Of a DNA stretch of 7,178 nt, positions 1 to 6,534 are shown piece after piece. The stretch lies in the NCBI GenBank assembly GCA_039714855.1, contig JBDLIL010000049.1, positions 1 to 7,178 of the forward strand, in the 5' to 3' direction. Both the position numbers and the translations under genes were made by a program. Within the stretch, counting starts at the first letter, position 1. Every line of letters begins with the position of its first letter. Below the pieces are notes generated by a model that worked only from the letters and a program-made list of their open reading frames with translations, was not told where the DNA came from and searched no databases. Source of the DNA: JBDLIL01 sp039714855 (GTDB lineage Bacteria > Patescibacteriota > Microgenomatia > UBA1400 > PJMF01).

Positions 1-163
1 GCTTTGACTCATTTAGCTGTTTCATTTTTCTCTTTCCCACTATTGAAACATCTACTTGAGCTTTCTCTATATTGTTCTTTTTTAAAACCTCTTCAACAGT
101 AAACCTGAGTTTTTTCCTATTTAAAGGAAAACGCGAACCAACAAAAAGATTAATAATAATCAT
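1..163 (-). CDS. ybeY: Endoribonuclease YbeY, N-terminal part (cut by window edge)
   Basis: YbeY is a single-strand endoribonuclease used in 16S rRNA 3'-end maturation and ribosome quality control. Only the first 54 codons lie in the window. The frame opens at ATG 163-161 and stays open to position 1. The visible protein starts MIIINLFVGSRFPLNRKKLR, continues with a helix (TVEEVLKKNNIEKAQ, about residues 22-36), and then the strand and turn VDVSIVGKRKMKQLNESK (37-54). The pattern 'basic helix, then V-x-V-S-I-V-x-x-x-x-M-K-x-L-N' matches the N-terminal alpha/beta half of the family, including the conserved Leu-Asn before the next loop. The catalytic HGxLHLxGYDH zinc motif would lie beyond the left edge. 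The start is 7 bp after the stop of the upstream acidic protein, and no Shine-Dalgarno site is visible, so translational coupling is likely. Identification rests on an N-terminal pattern only. Confidence 0.8.
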   Translation of the reverse strand, partial: MIIINLFVGSRFPLNRKKLRFTVEEVLKKNNIEKAQVDVSIVGKRKMKQLNESK

Positions 164-170
164 GAATAAA

Positions 171-497
171 TTATCTAGTAATTTCTATAATAGTGATTTT
201 TGTTTTCCTGGCTACCTCTTGTATATGAGGAATCATGCCCTCTTTTCGCTCTTCTAGCCAATCTATAATTTCTGGATCATGATATTTATTTTCTAGCATA
301 TCCAAAAACTCATCATGAACCTCATCCTCTAAAAAATGTAATATTGCCTCTAATATGGCATGATCTAAAGATTCTATTAAGTGAGCAATTGCGTCTTCTC
401 TCTCGTGTTCTTCAAAGCTGCTAAGAATCTCGTCCACCAATTCTGTTTCTAACAAAGAAGAGTAATAGCTAACAGGCAACTTATATGTGTTTTGCAT
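171..497 (-). CDS. Small acidic helical protein of unknown function (possibly DUF5663-like)
   Basis: This is a 108-residue protein with no signal peptide or membrane segment, so probably cytoplasmic. It is very rich in Glu, Asp, His and Leu/Ile and looks all-helical, with successive amphipathic stretches at about 17-30, 33-48, 50-70 and 74-95 and a short basic beta-like tail (KTKITIIEITR). The middle segment, EDEVHDEFLDMLENKYHDP followed by EIIDWLEERKEGMIPHIQE, resembles my memory of small CPR proteins classed as DUF5663, where a 'DEF-x-x-LLE' helix precedes a 'FLxxxIPxxxxI' helix. That match is from memory and tentative. The gene lies 2 bp after the 306-residue envelope protein and 7 bp before ybeY, so it is almost certainly co-transcribed with both. 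No catalytic motif is visible; a protein-interaction role would be a guess. Confidence 0.8.
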   Translation of the reverse strand: MQNTYKLPVSYYSSLLETELVDEILSSFEEHEREDAIAHLIESLDHAILEAILHFLEDEVHDEFLDMLENKYHDPEIIDWLEERKEGMIPHIQEVARKTKITIIEITR

Positions 498-499
498 TT

Positions 500-1420
500 T
501 TATACTTGAGTTTGAATTAAACTCTTTAAATTAATTACGCCTAAAGGGATTTTATCTTCAGGATCGTCTACAAATAACAAAATAACTCTTCCTCTGGCTT
601 CTGGACTCCAAATTTTAGCTTCACGGATAACTTCTGGAGAACCTCCAAATTGCTTTTTCACCCATAGAGCTGGTCCGGCATCTCCCACAACTCCAACCAC
701 TGCTAGTTCATTAGCTGGATTAATTGCAATCATTTTGCGAAATTTATACCAGGGTTTAAGCTCTCTGTAATTTGTATTCCAATCTGGCAAATATAATGTT
801 TGCACAGCAAAATAATATTTTTCTCTGTTGATAGTTTTTTCATCCAATTCACCTTGAGCAAACCACCCAAAAGCCCCTCTAGCTGGAGCCATTCCCGATT
901 CACGATAGGCGTCATGCTGATCTAAGCTATCTCCATCAAATCTTCTCAGGTGTTGTTCCCCTCCCATAATCCCAACGCTATGATTTAATCTGTGCCCATC
1001 TAACTCTGCTGTTACTTCAAAACCCAGCATATCGCTTAGTTGTTGCTCCAAATAAAGCTCGTCTTCCTGCGCCAAATGTCCCGAGTTCATCATGCTAAAG
1101 GCCTTAGCCTTATCCAAAACCACTTCATATTCTTCTTTACTGATATCAATAGCCAAATCTTTTGAGCTTTTATCTTGATTTTGAATCTTTTGCAAAACTT
1201 GAGCGTCAACACTTGACCCTGCTACTACACTTCCAGTAAGTGAAGCTGCAGCTAAAAAATTTTGAGATTTTGCCCTCATGTCTGCCACTTTTAAAGATTT
1301 TTTTTCTAACCAGTCACTTGCTCGCTTGTGACTTGAATAAAAACTATTCTTAGAATTACTAGTAAAATCCTGAAGTTTTTGTAATTTTTTCGATGGTGTT
1401 TTGCTCGCCTTATTTATCAT
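500..1420 (-). CDS. Secreted or membrane-anchored protein of unknown function; C-terminal possible double-psi beta-barrel
   Basis: This 306-residue protein has a long, strongly basic N-terminus (about 1-53), then a weakly hydrophobic Ala/Gly/Ser/Val stretch (54-69) ending in a signal-peptidase-like VDAQ (71-74). That suggests export or a short anchor. A charged helical linker (80-130) precedes a conserved-looking domain with HRLNHS (143-148), GGEQHLRRFDGD (153-164), DQHD (167-170), QTLYLPDW (207-214), GDAGPA (246-251), FGGSPEV (258-264), LLFVDD (281-286) and IPLG (291-294). I remember this set from uncharacterised Microgenomates proteins. The order 'INPANELAVVGVVGDAGPA ... SPEV ... GRVILLFVDD' resembles RlpA/3D-type double-psi barrels ('N-G-xx-V-VxVxDxGP ... 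V-x-V'), which act on peptidoglycan; this is inference. The gene overlaps the 3' end of gltX by 11 bp and lacks a visible ribosome binding site, so coupling is likely. Confidence 0.85.
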   Translation of the reverse strand: MINKASKTPSKKLQKLQDFTSNSKNSFYSSHKRASDWLEKKSLKVADMRAKSQNFLAAASLTGSVVAGSSVDAQVLQKIQNQDKSSKDLAIDISKEEYEVVLDKAKAFSMMNSGHLAQEDELYLEQQLSDMLGFEVTAELDGHRLNHSVGIMGGEQHLRRFDGDSLDQHDAYRESGMAPARGAFGWFAQGELDEKTINREKYYFAVQTLYLPDWNTNYRELKPWYKFRKMIAINPANELAVVGVVGDAGPALWVKKQFGGSPEVIREAKIWSPEARGRVILLFVDDPEDKIPLGVINLKSLIQTQV

Positions 1421-2852
1421 TGATTAAATCTTTAGCTTGCCTCAATCTATTAAGAGTAATTTCTGACCCCAAAACCTCTATACTCTCAAACAGTGGGGGG
1501 CTAACTTTGCGACCCAAGCTGGCGAGCCTGAGCATCATAAAATATTGACCTCTATGCCAATTATTTTCTTCTTGCAACTTTCTAATAGTTTTTTCTAAAT
1601 TTTCCAAATTCCAAGCTTCTAAATTTTCAAGTTTTTTTAAAGACTTATTTAATTGCTCCACAACTAACATTTGATCTGCTTTTTTTAGTAAAAGATTGGA
1701 ATCTAAATCAATATCTCTGTAAAAAAAGTTAGTTAGCTCTTCTATTTCATCCAATCTAACCAGTCTTTCTCGAACTAAAACTAAAATCTTGCCTAGTTTG
1801 TCCTTGGGAAAATCACTTGGTAAAAATTTATTTATTTTTAATTTTAAATTTTCAATTTTTAACTTTCTAATATAAACTCCGTTAATCCAATCTAGTTTTT
1901 TTAAATCAAAGGCAACCGAATTTTTATTTAAATCTCGAGGATCAAATTCTTCAACATATTCCTCCAAGCTCAAAATTTCTCTTTGATCTTTTGGCGTCCA
2001 TCCTAAAATCATAAAAAAGTTTAACAGCGCCTCTGGCAAATAGCCTCTGTCTAAAAAACTCCTGGCAGAAACAGTGCCTTTGCGCTTACTCATTTTGCCC
2101 TTGCCATCGGGGTTTAGAAATATGGGTATATGAGCAAATTTCGGCTGCTGCCAAGAAAAAGCTTGATATAATAAAACATGCTTGGGCGTAGAACTTATCC
2201 ACTCTTCTCCACGCATGACATAACTAATTTGCATTAAGTGATCATCTACTACTACAGCCAAATGATAGGTGGGATAGCCATCCGATTTTAATAAAACCTG
2301 ATCATCTATCTCACTAGAATTAAAAGCAATTTCTCCACGAATAAGATCTATAAAACTTATATTTTTATTATCAGGAACCCTGAGCCTAACAACAAACTTT
2401 TCTTTATTTTTTATTTTTTCTTCTTTTTCAGCTTCAGAAAGTCCGAGACAATGCCTATCATACTTTGGAGCTTTTTTTTCAGCTCGCATTTTATCGCGTA
2501 ATTCTTCCAATCTCTCTTTAGAGCAAAAGCAGTGATAAGCCTTAGTCTCATTGAGTAATTGCTGAGTGTATTTTTGATACAAGCCCAATCTTTGAGATTG
2601 TATATAAGGACCGAATTTGCCACCTTTTCCTGGACCTTCGTCCCAATCCAAACCATAGTCGTTGATAATATCTTGAATTGCCTTTACTCCACCCTTCACC
2701 TCTCTAGTTTTATCTGTATCTTCGATACGCAAAATAAACTTGCCCGCATGCTTTTTGGCATAAGCATAGTTTTTCAATAAAATAGCCATACTGCCCACAT
2801 GCATGTCACCAGTGGGACTAGGAGCCATTCGAGTACGAACTAAATTTTGCAT
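1410..2852 (-). CDS. gltX: Glutamyl-tRNA synthetase (class I)
   Basis: GluRS attaches glutamate to tRNA-Glu and, in organisms without GlnRS, also to tRNA-Gln for GatCAB amidation. The 480-residue length is usual. The Rossmann fold carries the HIGH-class signature RMAPSPTGDMHVGS (8-21, with HVGS in place of HIGH), then LRIEDTDKTR (41-50), the tRNA-acceptor region with YHCFCSKERLEELR (106-119), YPTYHLAVVVDDHLM (193-207), MRGEEWISSTPKH (213-225) and KMSKRKG (253-259). The C-terminal helical anticodon-binding part ends with WHRGQYFMMLRLA. A zinc-site remnant is present: C108-x-C110 and C135 remain, but the usual 'C-x-H' partner is Gly137, with His134 nearby. Residues 330-343 are an A-rich, repeat-like insertion (KLKIENLKLKINKF). 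The gene starts 2 bp after the preceding stop without a Shine-Dalgarno site. Whether it is discriminating cannot be told from sequence alone. Confidence 0.97.
   Translation of the reverse strand: MQNLVRTRMAPSPTGDMHVGSMAILLKNYAYAKKHAGKFILRIEDTDKTREVKGGVKAIQDIINDYGLDWDEGPGKGGKFGPYIQSQRLGLYQKYTQQLLNETKAYHCFCSKERLEELRDKMRAEKKAPKYDRHCLGLSEAEKEEKIKNKEKFVVRLRVPDNKNISFIDLIRGEIAFNSSEIDDQVLLKSDGYPTYHLAVVVDDHLMQISYVMRGEEWISSTPKHVLLYQAFSWQQPKFAHIPIFLNPDGKGKMSKRKGTVSARSFLDRGYLPEALLNFFMILGWTPKDQREILSLEEYVEEFDPRDLNKNSVAFDLKKLDWINGVYIRKLKIENLKLKINKFLPSDFPKDKLGKILVLVRERLVRLDEIEELTNFFYRDIDLDSNLLLKKADQMLVVEQLNKSLKKLENLEAWNLENLEKTIRKLQEENNWHRGQYFMMLRLASLGRKVSPPLFESIEVLGSEITLNRLRQAKDLINDK
1829..1869 (-). repeat. 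A/T-rich repeat-like insertion inside gltX
   Basis: On the minus strand this stretch is built of alternating AAAATT/AAATT/AAAAAT-type words with almost no G or C. It is translated in frame as Lys/Leu/Ile/Asn-rich residues 329-342 of GluRS, at the start of the anticodon-binding region. I remember similar interspersed A-rich words in and between genes in many CPR draft genomes. Here it could equally be simple compositional drift in a tolerant loop. Confidence 0.35.
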
Positions 2853-2854
2853 AA

Positions 2855-3946
2855 TTAGAAGTTTTCAGTCTGAATATATCGTGGATCTATAGCGCTAACA
2901 TAAGCCAAAAATCCCTTATCACCTTCAAAAACATAAATTGGTTGAAAATATTCTTGATACTCAAATGAGTCAAAATATCCCAAATATATGTGACGAATCA
3001 CAGCCTTATCAAGTTCGCCCTTGTTGACTACATAAGCTTCGCCCGATTGTAGTAAATTCCACGCAGCAGAAACTGACCTCAGCGGATAGCTTTCTTCTTG
3101 AGAATATTCCATAGGATAATGCTTGTGACGCAAACGCATTATGCTATTCTTACCATCAAAAGCCCCTGTAACTACTGCATGAATCGTACCTTCTTTGCCA
3201 GCTGGAGTATAGACTTCTAACCCGTTTATTGCTGCTCTTTTTAAATCAATTTGTACAAATTCGGCATCTGAAACACTGGTGGCAGCTTGTAATCTATTGC
3301 CCACAGCTTTTAGATATACTGCTTGAGCTGATGCCGAAGCATCCTCTAGCACATCAAAATGACTAATACCTGCCTCCAATAAAGTGTTTTTTACTTGTTC
3401 TATGGCCGACTGAGTATCTGGCACATCGCTAGATAGCAACAATTCTTGCTTAGAAAGATAATCAGTTTTTAGTTCAAATGTTTTTGAGCGAATGTTCAAA
3501 TCTAAAGTTGAAGCAAGTGGCTTAGATTTAGTAAAACGATAATTTTGAGAATCCAATTCTTTTGGTTCGAAAACAAATCCTAGACTAGCAGCAAGCTCAC
3601 GAGCAGTTTCATCATCAAATAAAGTACTATTAAATCCTGGCATAAAGTAAACTTCTGCCTTCTCTACAAATTTTGGAAAGTTTCCCGTCTTGGTTTCTAG
3701 CTCATAACTTTGAGGTTTGTCTTTGTCTTCTTGTTGAGGAAACTCGATAGCTGGTAAGATGCCAAACCCCAAGGTAGGAGCAGCTGGCTTGGGTGGATGA
3801 GTAGCTCGCCAAAAAGCAGTAAAAGCGTTAAGAAGCGTCCGACCAACCATCAAACTGACTACTAAAACAAGACCATATTTCACAGTCTGTCTGCCTATGA
3901 AAGTCATATTTGTCAAAGTAGGGCCAGTGTTTGTAGTAGTCGGCAT
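2855..3946 (-). CDS. Membrane-anchored extracytoplasmic protein of unknown function, CPR-type family
   Basis: This 363-residue protein has one N-terminal transmembrane helix (about 22-46, with a short polar cytoplasmic head), then a Pro-rich linker THPPKPAAPTLGFGILPAIEFP (49-70), and a large extracytoplasmic domain. Recognisable blocks are LAASLGFVFEP (118-128), an AIEQVKNTLLEAG helix (181-193), VQIDLKRAAING (231-242), YPLRSVSAAWNLLQSGEAYV (287-306) and IRHIYLGYFDSFEYQEYFQP (317-336) followed by IYVFEGDKGFLAYVSAID. 'Pro-rich linker + FGxLPxIxFP' and 'YFD...QPxxVFEGD..FxAYV' are patterns I remember only from uncharacterised Microgenomates proteins. The C-terminal strand pattern is loosely like PepSY/YycH-type domains, which are regulatory or inhibitory outside the membrane; this is weak inference. 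It sits 5 bp after the carboxypeptidase gene and 2 bp before gltX, so a link to envelope biogenesis is plausible. No catalytic residues are recognised. Confidence 0.85.
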   Translation of the reverse strand: MPTTTNTGPTLTNMTFIGRQTVKYGLVLVVSLMVGRTLLNAFTAFWRATHPPKPAAPTLGFGILPAIEFPQQEDKDKPQSYELETKTGNFPKFVEKAEVYFMPGFNSTLFDDETARELAASLGFVFEPKELDSQNYRFTKSKPLASTLDLNIRSKTFELKTDYLSKQELLLSSDVPDTQSAIEQVKNTLLEAGISHFDVLEDASASAQAVYLKAVGNRLQAATSVSDAEFVQIDLKRAAINGLEVYTPAGKEGTIHAVVTGAFDGKNSIMRLRHKHYPMEYSQEESYPLRSVSAAWNLLQSGEAYVVNKGELDKAVIRHIYLGYFDSFEYQEYFQPIYVFEGDKGFLAYVSAIDPRYIQTENF

Positions 3947-3951
3947 AAACT

Positions 3952-4899
3952 TTAGTCTATCAATTCTTGATAATTAACCCAAGTGTAATTCTCAAAACAA
4001 AAATCAATAATCTTTTTTGTATCAGCAAATCTATCCTGACTCTTCATTACCACTATTAGAATAGATTTTCCCCCTTTTTCTACCTGAGTAACTAGCACCT
4101 GTCCAGCTAGATCCGTGGTACCCGTCTTAACTCCCATAATTCCAAATTCTTCTGCCAAAAATTCATTCGTGGTATATAAATTATGTCGATTTTTACCACT
4201 AGTATCTGTCACCACAGTTTCTTTAATGCCTACTATGTTGTGCAAAAATTCATTTTGCATCAACTCGTAAGCTAAAATCGCCAAATCTCTTGCGCTAACT
4301 AATTGCTCGTAATCATCAAAACCAATAGGATTTTTAAAAAAAGTAGCGCCTAAGCTCAATTCTTGTGCCAGAATATTCATTTCGCGCACAAAACCCATAT
4401 AGCCCTCATCATGATGTTGTGCTAGTAGCAACGCTGCGTCATTGTCAGAAGTAATTAGTAATAATTTTAATAAATCGTTTCTAGTCAATTCTTCGCCCAC
4501 TACTAAATTGTTTTTATTACCGTGCTCAAAATCTCCATGTTCAACTATAAATTTATCTTCATCGCCATATAGTTTTAAAGCCGTCAGTGCTGTCATCATT
4601 TTGACAGTAGAAGCTGGAAAAAGACGCTCGTCTTCATTTTTTGCCAAGAGAGTTGAAGCCGACGGATTATCCATTACATACACAGCCTCAGCCGTTATAC
4701 TAACTAAAAATTCTTGATTATTGATTTCAGATTCTGAATTCCGAATTGGTACTGCTGCCATCTCCAGCATGGCAAATTCTTCTAGTTTTTGAAAAATAGA
4801 AATTGGCTTTTGATAAAAAGAAAATATTAGCAAACCAAACCCTAAAACAATAAAAATTACGCTGACAAACTTTTGAAATTTATTTTGCACAAATGTCAT
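3952..4899 (-). CDS. D-alanyl-D-alanine carboxypeptidase (peptidase S11, DacA/PBP5 family)
   Basis: This penicillin-binding serine DD-peptidase removes the terminal D-Ala from peptidoglycan stem peptides outside the membrane. The protein has 315 residues, an N-terminal membrane anchor (about 11-29, basic head MTFVQNKFQK), and a complete S11 catalytic domain. All three active-site motifs are present: FPASTVKMMTA with nucleophile Ser97 and Lys100 (SxxK), ITSDNDAALLLA with Ser151-Asp-Asn153 (SxN), and GVKTGTTDLAGQ with Lys258-Thr-Gly260 (KTG). The C-terminal beta domain and amphipathic anchor of PBP5 are missing: the protein ends about 55 residues after KTG, so the N-terminal helix is the only anchor. 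It starts 36 bp after aspS, the largest gap in the run, and is followed 5 bp later by the unknown membrane protein. No Shine-Dalgarno site is clear. Whether it is a carboxypeptidase or an endopeptidase cannot be settled from sequence. Confidence 0.95.
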   Translation of the reverse strand: MTFVQNKFQKFVSVIFIVLGFGLLIFSFYQKPISIFQKLEEFAMLEMAAVPIRNSESEINNQEFLVSITAEAVYVMDNPSASTLLAKNEDERLFPASTVKMMTALTALKLYGDEDKFIVEHGDFEHGNKNNLVVGEELTRNDLLKLLLITSDNDAALLLAQHHDEGYMGFVREMNILAQELSLGATFFKNPIGFDDYEQLVSARDLAILAYELMQNEFLHNIVGIKETVVTDTSGKNRHNLYTTNEFLAEEFGIMGVKTGTTDLAGQVLVTQVEKGGKSILIVVMKSQDRFADTKKIIDFCFENYTWVNYQELID

Positions 4900-4935
4900 T
4901 ATAACCAGTTAAGACTCAAGAGGGGAGAGTGAGAG

Positions 4936-6351
4936 TTACTGCTTCACAACCAAACCCAATTCTTTCAGCTGACTTCCTTCCACCACATTAGGCGCATTCA
5001 TTACGGCCGTGCGACCAGTGCTAGTCATAGGGAAAGCGATAGCTTCTTTTAGGCTAGTTTCACCAGCCAATATCATTACCAGCCTATCTAAACCCAAAGC
5101 TATGCCACCATGTGGTGGTGTACCAACTTCAAAAGCCTCTAGCATATGGCCTATGCTTGCCTCAATTTCTTGATCTGAATAACCCATAATCTTAAAAGTT
5201 TGTTTCAAAACTGCTGGATCATGAGCCCTGATGCTACCACCACCAGCTTCATAACCATTACAAACCAAATCATATTGAGCGGTAATAATCTTGCCAATAT
5301 TGTCACCGGCCATATGATCTTCCAAGCTCTCTGGCACTGGTGAAGAGAATGGATTGTGAGTAAATGTCCAGCCAGATTTACTGTCTGCTACTTCAGCAGC
5401 ATCCGCTTTATCTACCTGCTTAAAAAAAGGAAATTTGACCACCCAGGCAAAAGCCAAAGTTCCGTTTTTCTTCTCTGCTTCAGTTCGCAGATCAAATTTA
5501 TCTTCACCAAATTCTTTTACAGCGTCTTGGTAATTAAAAACTGGAAATTTCTCATTTTTTAGTTTTCTACCCACAGTTTTGACAGCATTCTTAACCATAT
5601 TTTCTACGCGCTGCATAACTCCTTCTTGATTTACAAAACTCATTTCCATATCTAGCTGCGTAAATTCAAAACCTCTGTCGGCGCGCAAGTCTTCATCACG
5701 CACACAACGCGCTATTTGAAAATAATTTTCAAAACCAGCTGTCATCAATAACTGCTTATATTGCTGCGGACTCTGTGGCAAAGCATAAAACTTTCCTGGT
5801 TGAAATCTGGATGGCACTATAAAATCTCTAGCACCCTCTTTGGTAGACTTAGTCAAAAGTGGAGTCTCTATTTCTACAAAGTCATCTTTAAACAAATCTT
5901 CTCTGATAGCCTGAATAAACTTGCTGCGCATGCGCATGATTTTTTGCATTCGCTTTCTTCTCAAATCTAAATATCTATATTTGAGCCGCACCTCTTCATT
6001 TACTTCTTTAGCATCACCTTCTACTAATATGGGTAATTCTTTGGCTTTATTTAAAATTTTGTATTCTTTTACTTCTAATTCTACTCTGCCTGTGTCTAGT
6101 TTTTCGTTAGTTGCTTTTCCAGGGCGCTCTTTTACTAAACCAACTAATTCGACTACAGATTCCGTAGTTAATTCTCCCATTTTACCCACACCTACACATT
6201 GGATTTTCCCACTCCTGTCTCTTAAATCGATAAAGGTGACTTTACCGTGATCGCGCTTGCTGTCTACCCATCCTTGAAGTTTTACTTCCTTGCCAATTTG
6301 ATTGATAGTTTCGACAACTAATGTTCTTTGCATAGACTGCAATTGTAACAT
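4936..6351 (-). CDS. aspS: Aspartyl-tRNA synthetase (class IIb) lacking the bacterial GAD insert
   Basis: AspRS charges tRNA-Asp, and a non-discriminating form also charges tRNA-Asn. The 471-residue protein has an N-terminal OB anticodon-binding domain (about 18-110, GWVDSKRDHGKVTFIDLRDR), the hinge RYLDLRR (126-132), class II motif 1 (FVEIETPLLTKSTKEGARDF, 158-177), the Asp-recognition loop LPQSPQQYKQLLM (191-203), motif 2 (FQIARCVRDEDLRAD and GFEFTQLDMEMSF, 211-239) and motif 3 (GIALGLDRLVMILAG, 416-430). Bacterial AspRS is usually about 590 residues; here only about 60 residues separate motif 2 from FAWVVKFPFF (301-310), so the GAD domain is absent. His35 in RDHG is, from memory, a mark of non-discriminating enzymes, but Lys79 at the second specificity position looks like the discriminating type. 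An alternative ATG at 6333-6331 (Met7, MQRTL) matches the usual N-terminus better. Neither start has a proper Shine-Dalgarno site. Confidence 0.97.
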   Translation of the reverse strand: MLQLQSMQRTLVVETINQIGKEVKLQGWVDSKRDHGKVTFIDLRDRSGKIQCVGVGKMGELTTESVVELVGLVKERPGKATNEKLDTGRVELEVKEYKILNKAKELPILVEGDAKEVNEEVRLKYRYLDLRRKRMQKIMRMRSKFIQAIREDLFKDDFVEIETPLLTKSTKEGARDFIVPSRFQPGKFYALPQSPQQYKQLLMTAGFENYFQIARCVRDEDLRADRGFEFTQLDMEMSFVNQEGVMQRVENMVKNAVKTVGRKLKNEKFPVFNYQDAVKEFGEDKFDLRTEAEKKNGTLAFAWVVKFPFFKQVDKADAAEVADSKSGWTFTHNPFSSPVPESLEDHMAGDNIGKIITAQYDLVCNGYEAGGGSIRAHDPAVLKQTFKIMGYSDQEIEASIGHMLEAFEVGTPPHGGIALGLDRLVMILAGETSLKEAIAFPMTSTGRTAVMNAPNVVEGSQLKELGLVVKQ

Positions 6352-6367
6352 CCTGACTGGTTTTGCT

Positions 6368-6380
6368 TAAGCGCTGCTTA
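6368..6380. promoter_or_regulatory. Short inverted repeat between aspS and the plus-strand promoter
   Basis: TAAGC-gct-GCTTA is a perfect 5-bp inverted repeat with a 3-bp spacer, and it overlaps the 8-bp palindrome GCTTAAGC at 6365-6372. It lies about 20 bp upstream of the aspS start and 8 bp upstream of the plus-strand -35 box. It could be an operator or a small 5'-UTR hairpin of aspS. It is short enough to be chance. Confidence 0.25.
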
Positions 6381-6387
6381 TTGATAG

Positions 6388-6415
6388 TTGACATACTCTT
6401 TACATACTCTAAAAT
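6388..6415 (+). promoter_or_regulatory. Sigma-70-type promoter with tandem 11-bp repeat over the -35 and spacer
   Basis: The -35 box TTGACA (6388-6393) is a perfect consensus. It is followed after 16 bp by TAAAAT (6410-6415), a five-of-six match to the -10 box, so transcription would begin near 6421-6423 on the plus strand. The same DNA is a tandem repeat: TTGACATACTC (6388-6398) followed directly by TTTACATACTC (6399-6409), 10 of 11 bases identical. This places two equal faces one helical turn apart, as in many repressor sites. No convincing divergent promoter for aspS is visible on the other strand; the best minus-strand boxes match only four of six positions. Confidence 0.6.
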
Positions 6416-6426
6416 AATAAATCGTT

Positions 6427-6498
6427 ATGTATTCACAAAATCATATTATTACTCGTTGGAATTTTTTCCTTCTTATTAAAAAGGAGGTAGCGAGGTAA
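6427..6498 (+). CDS. Possible 23-codon leader peptide of an attenuator
   Basis: A short frame opens at ATG 6427-6429, only about 4-6 bases after the predicted transcription start, so it would be nearly leaderless. It ends at TAA 6496-6498. The peptide begins MYSQNHIITRW and ends KKEVAR; codons 13-17 are the consecutive hydrophobic run Phe-Phe-Leu-Leu-Ile. Its final codons (GCG AGG TAA) are themselves the first arm of the alternative hairpin described next. A ribosome reaching the stop would cover that arm, while one stalled at the Phe/Leu/Ile run would leave it free. No Shine-Dalgarno site can fit upstream. The frame is short enough to arise by chance, so the call depends on the coincidence with the hairpins. 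Confidence 0.3.
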   Translation: MYSQNHIITRWNFFLLIKKEVAR

Positions 6499-6534
6499 TG
6501 TAGTGATTTAAAAAAATTATTATTAATACCTCGC
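6490..6534 (+). promoter_or_regulatory. Candidate antiterminator hairpin competing with the terminator
   Basis: GCGAGGTA (6490-6497) is perfectly complementary to TACCTCGC (6527-6534), with a 29-nt A/T-rich loop. The second arm is the same DNA that forms the left arm of the terminator, so the two hairpins cannot form together. A partial extra copy of the first arm, GAGGTA at 6484-6489, could offer a weaker third pairing. An AAGGAGG sequence (6481-6487) lies just before it; the only ATG at a suitable distance (6498-6500) is followed directly by TAG. Confidence 0.45.

Noticed and set aside
72..257. Plus-strand open frame of 61 codons
   Set aside because: It lies opposite the start of ybeY and the 3' end of the acidic protein, both better supported, and its protein is a low-complexity Phe/Ser/Leu shadow.
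4442..4717. Plus-strand open frame of 91 codons
   Set aside because: It is antisense to the SxN and SxxK region of the carboxypeptidase and has the Ser-rich composition of a shadow frame. The same applies to the plus-strand frames inside aspS (5356-5562, 5761-5970, 5921-6250) and gltX (2559-2780).
6498..6503. Minimal ATG-TAG start-stop ORF after AAGGAGG
   Set aside because: The spacing from AAGGAGG is about 10 nt, longer than usual, and the ATG overlaps the stop of the leader frame; a two-codon unit cannot be told from chance.
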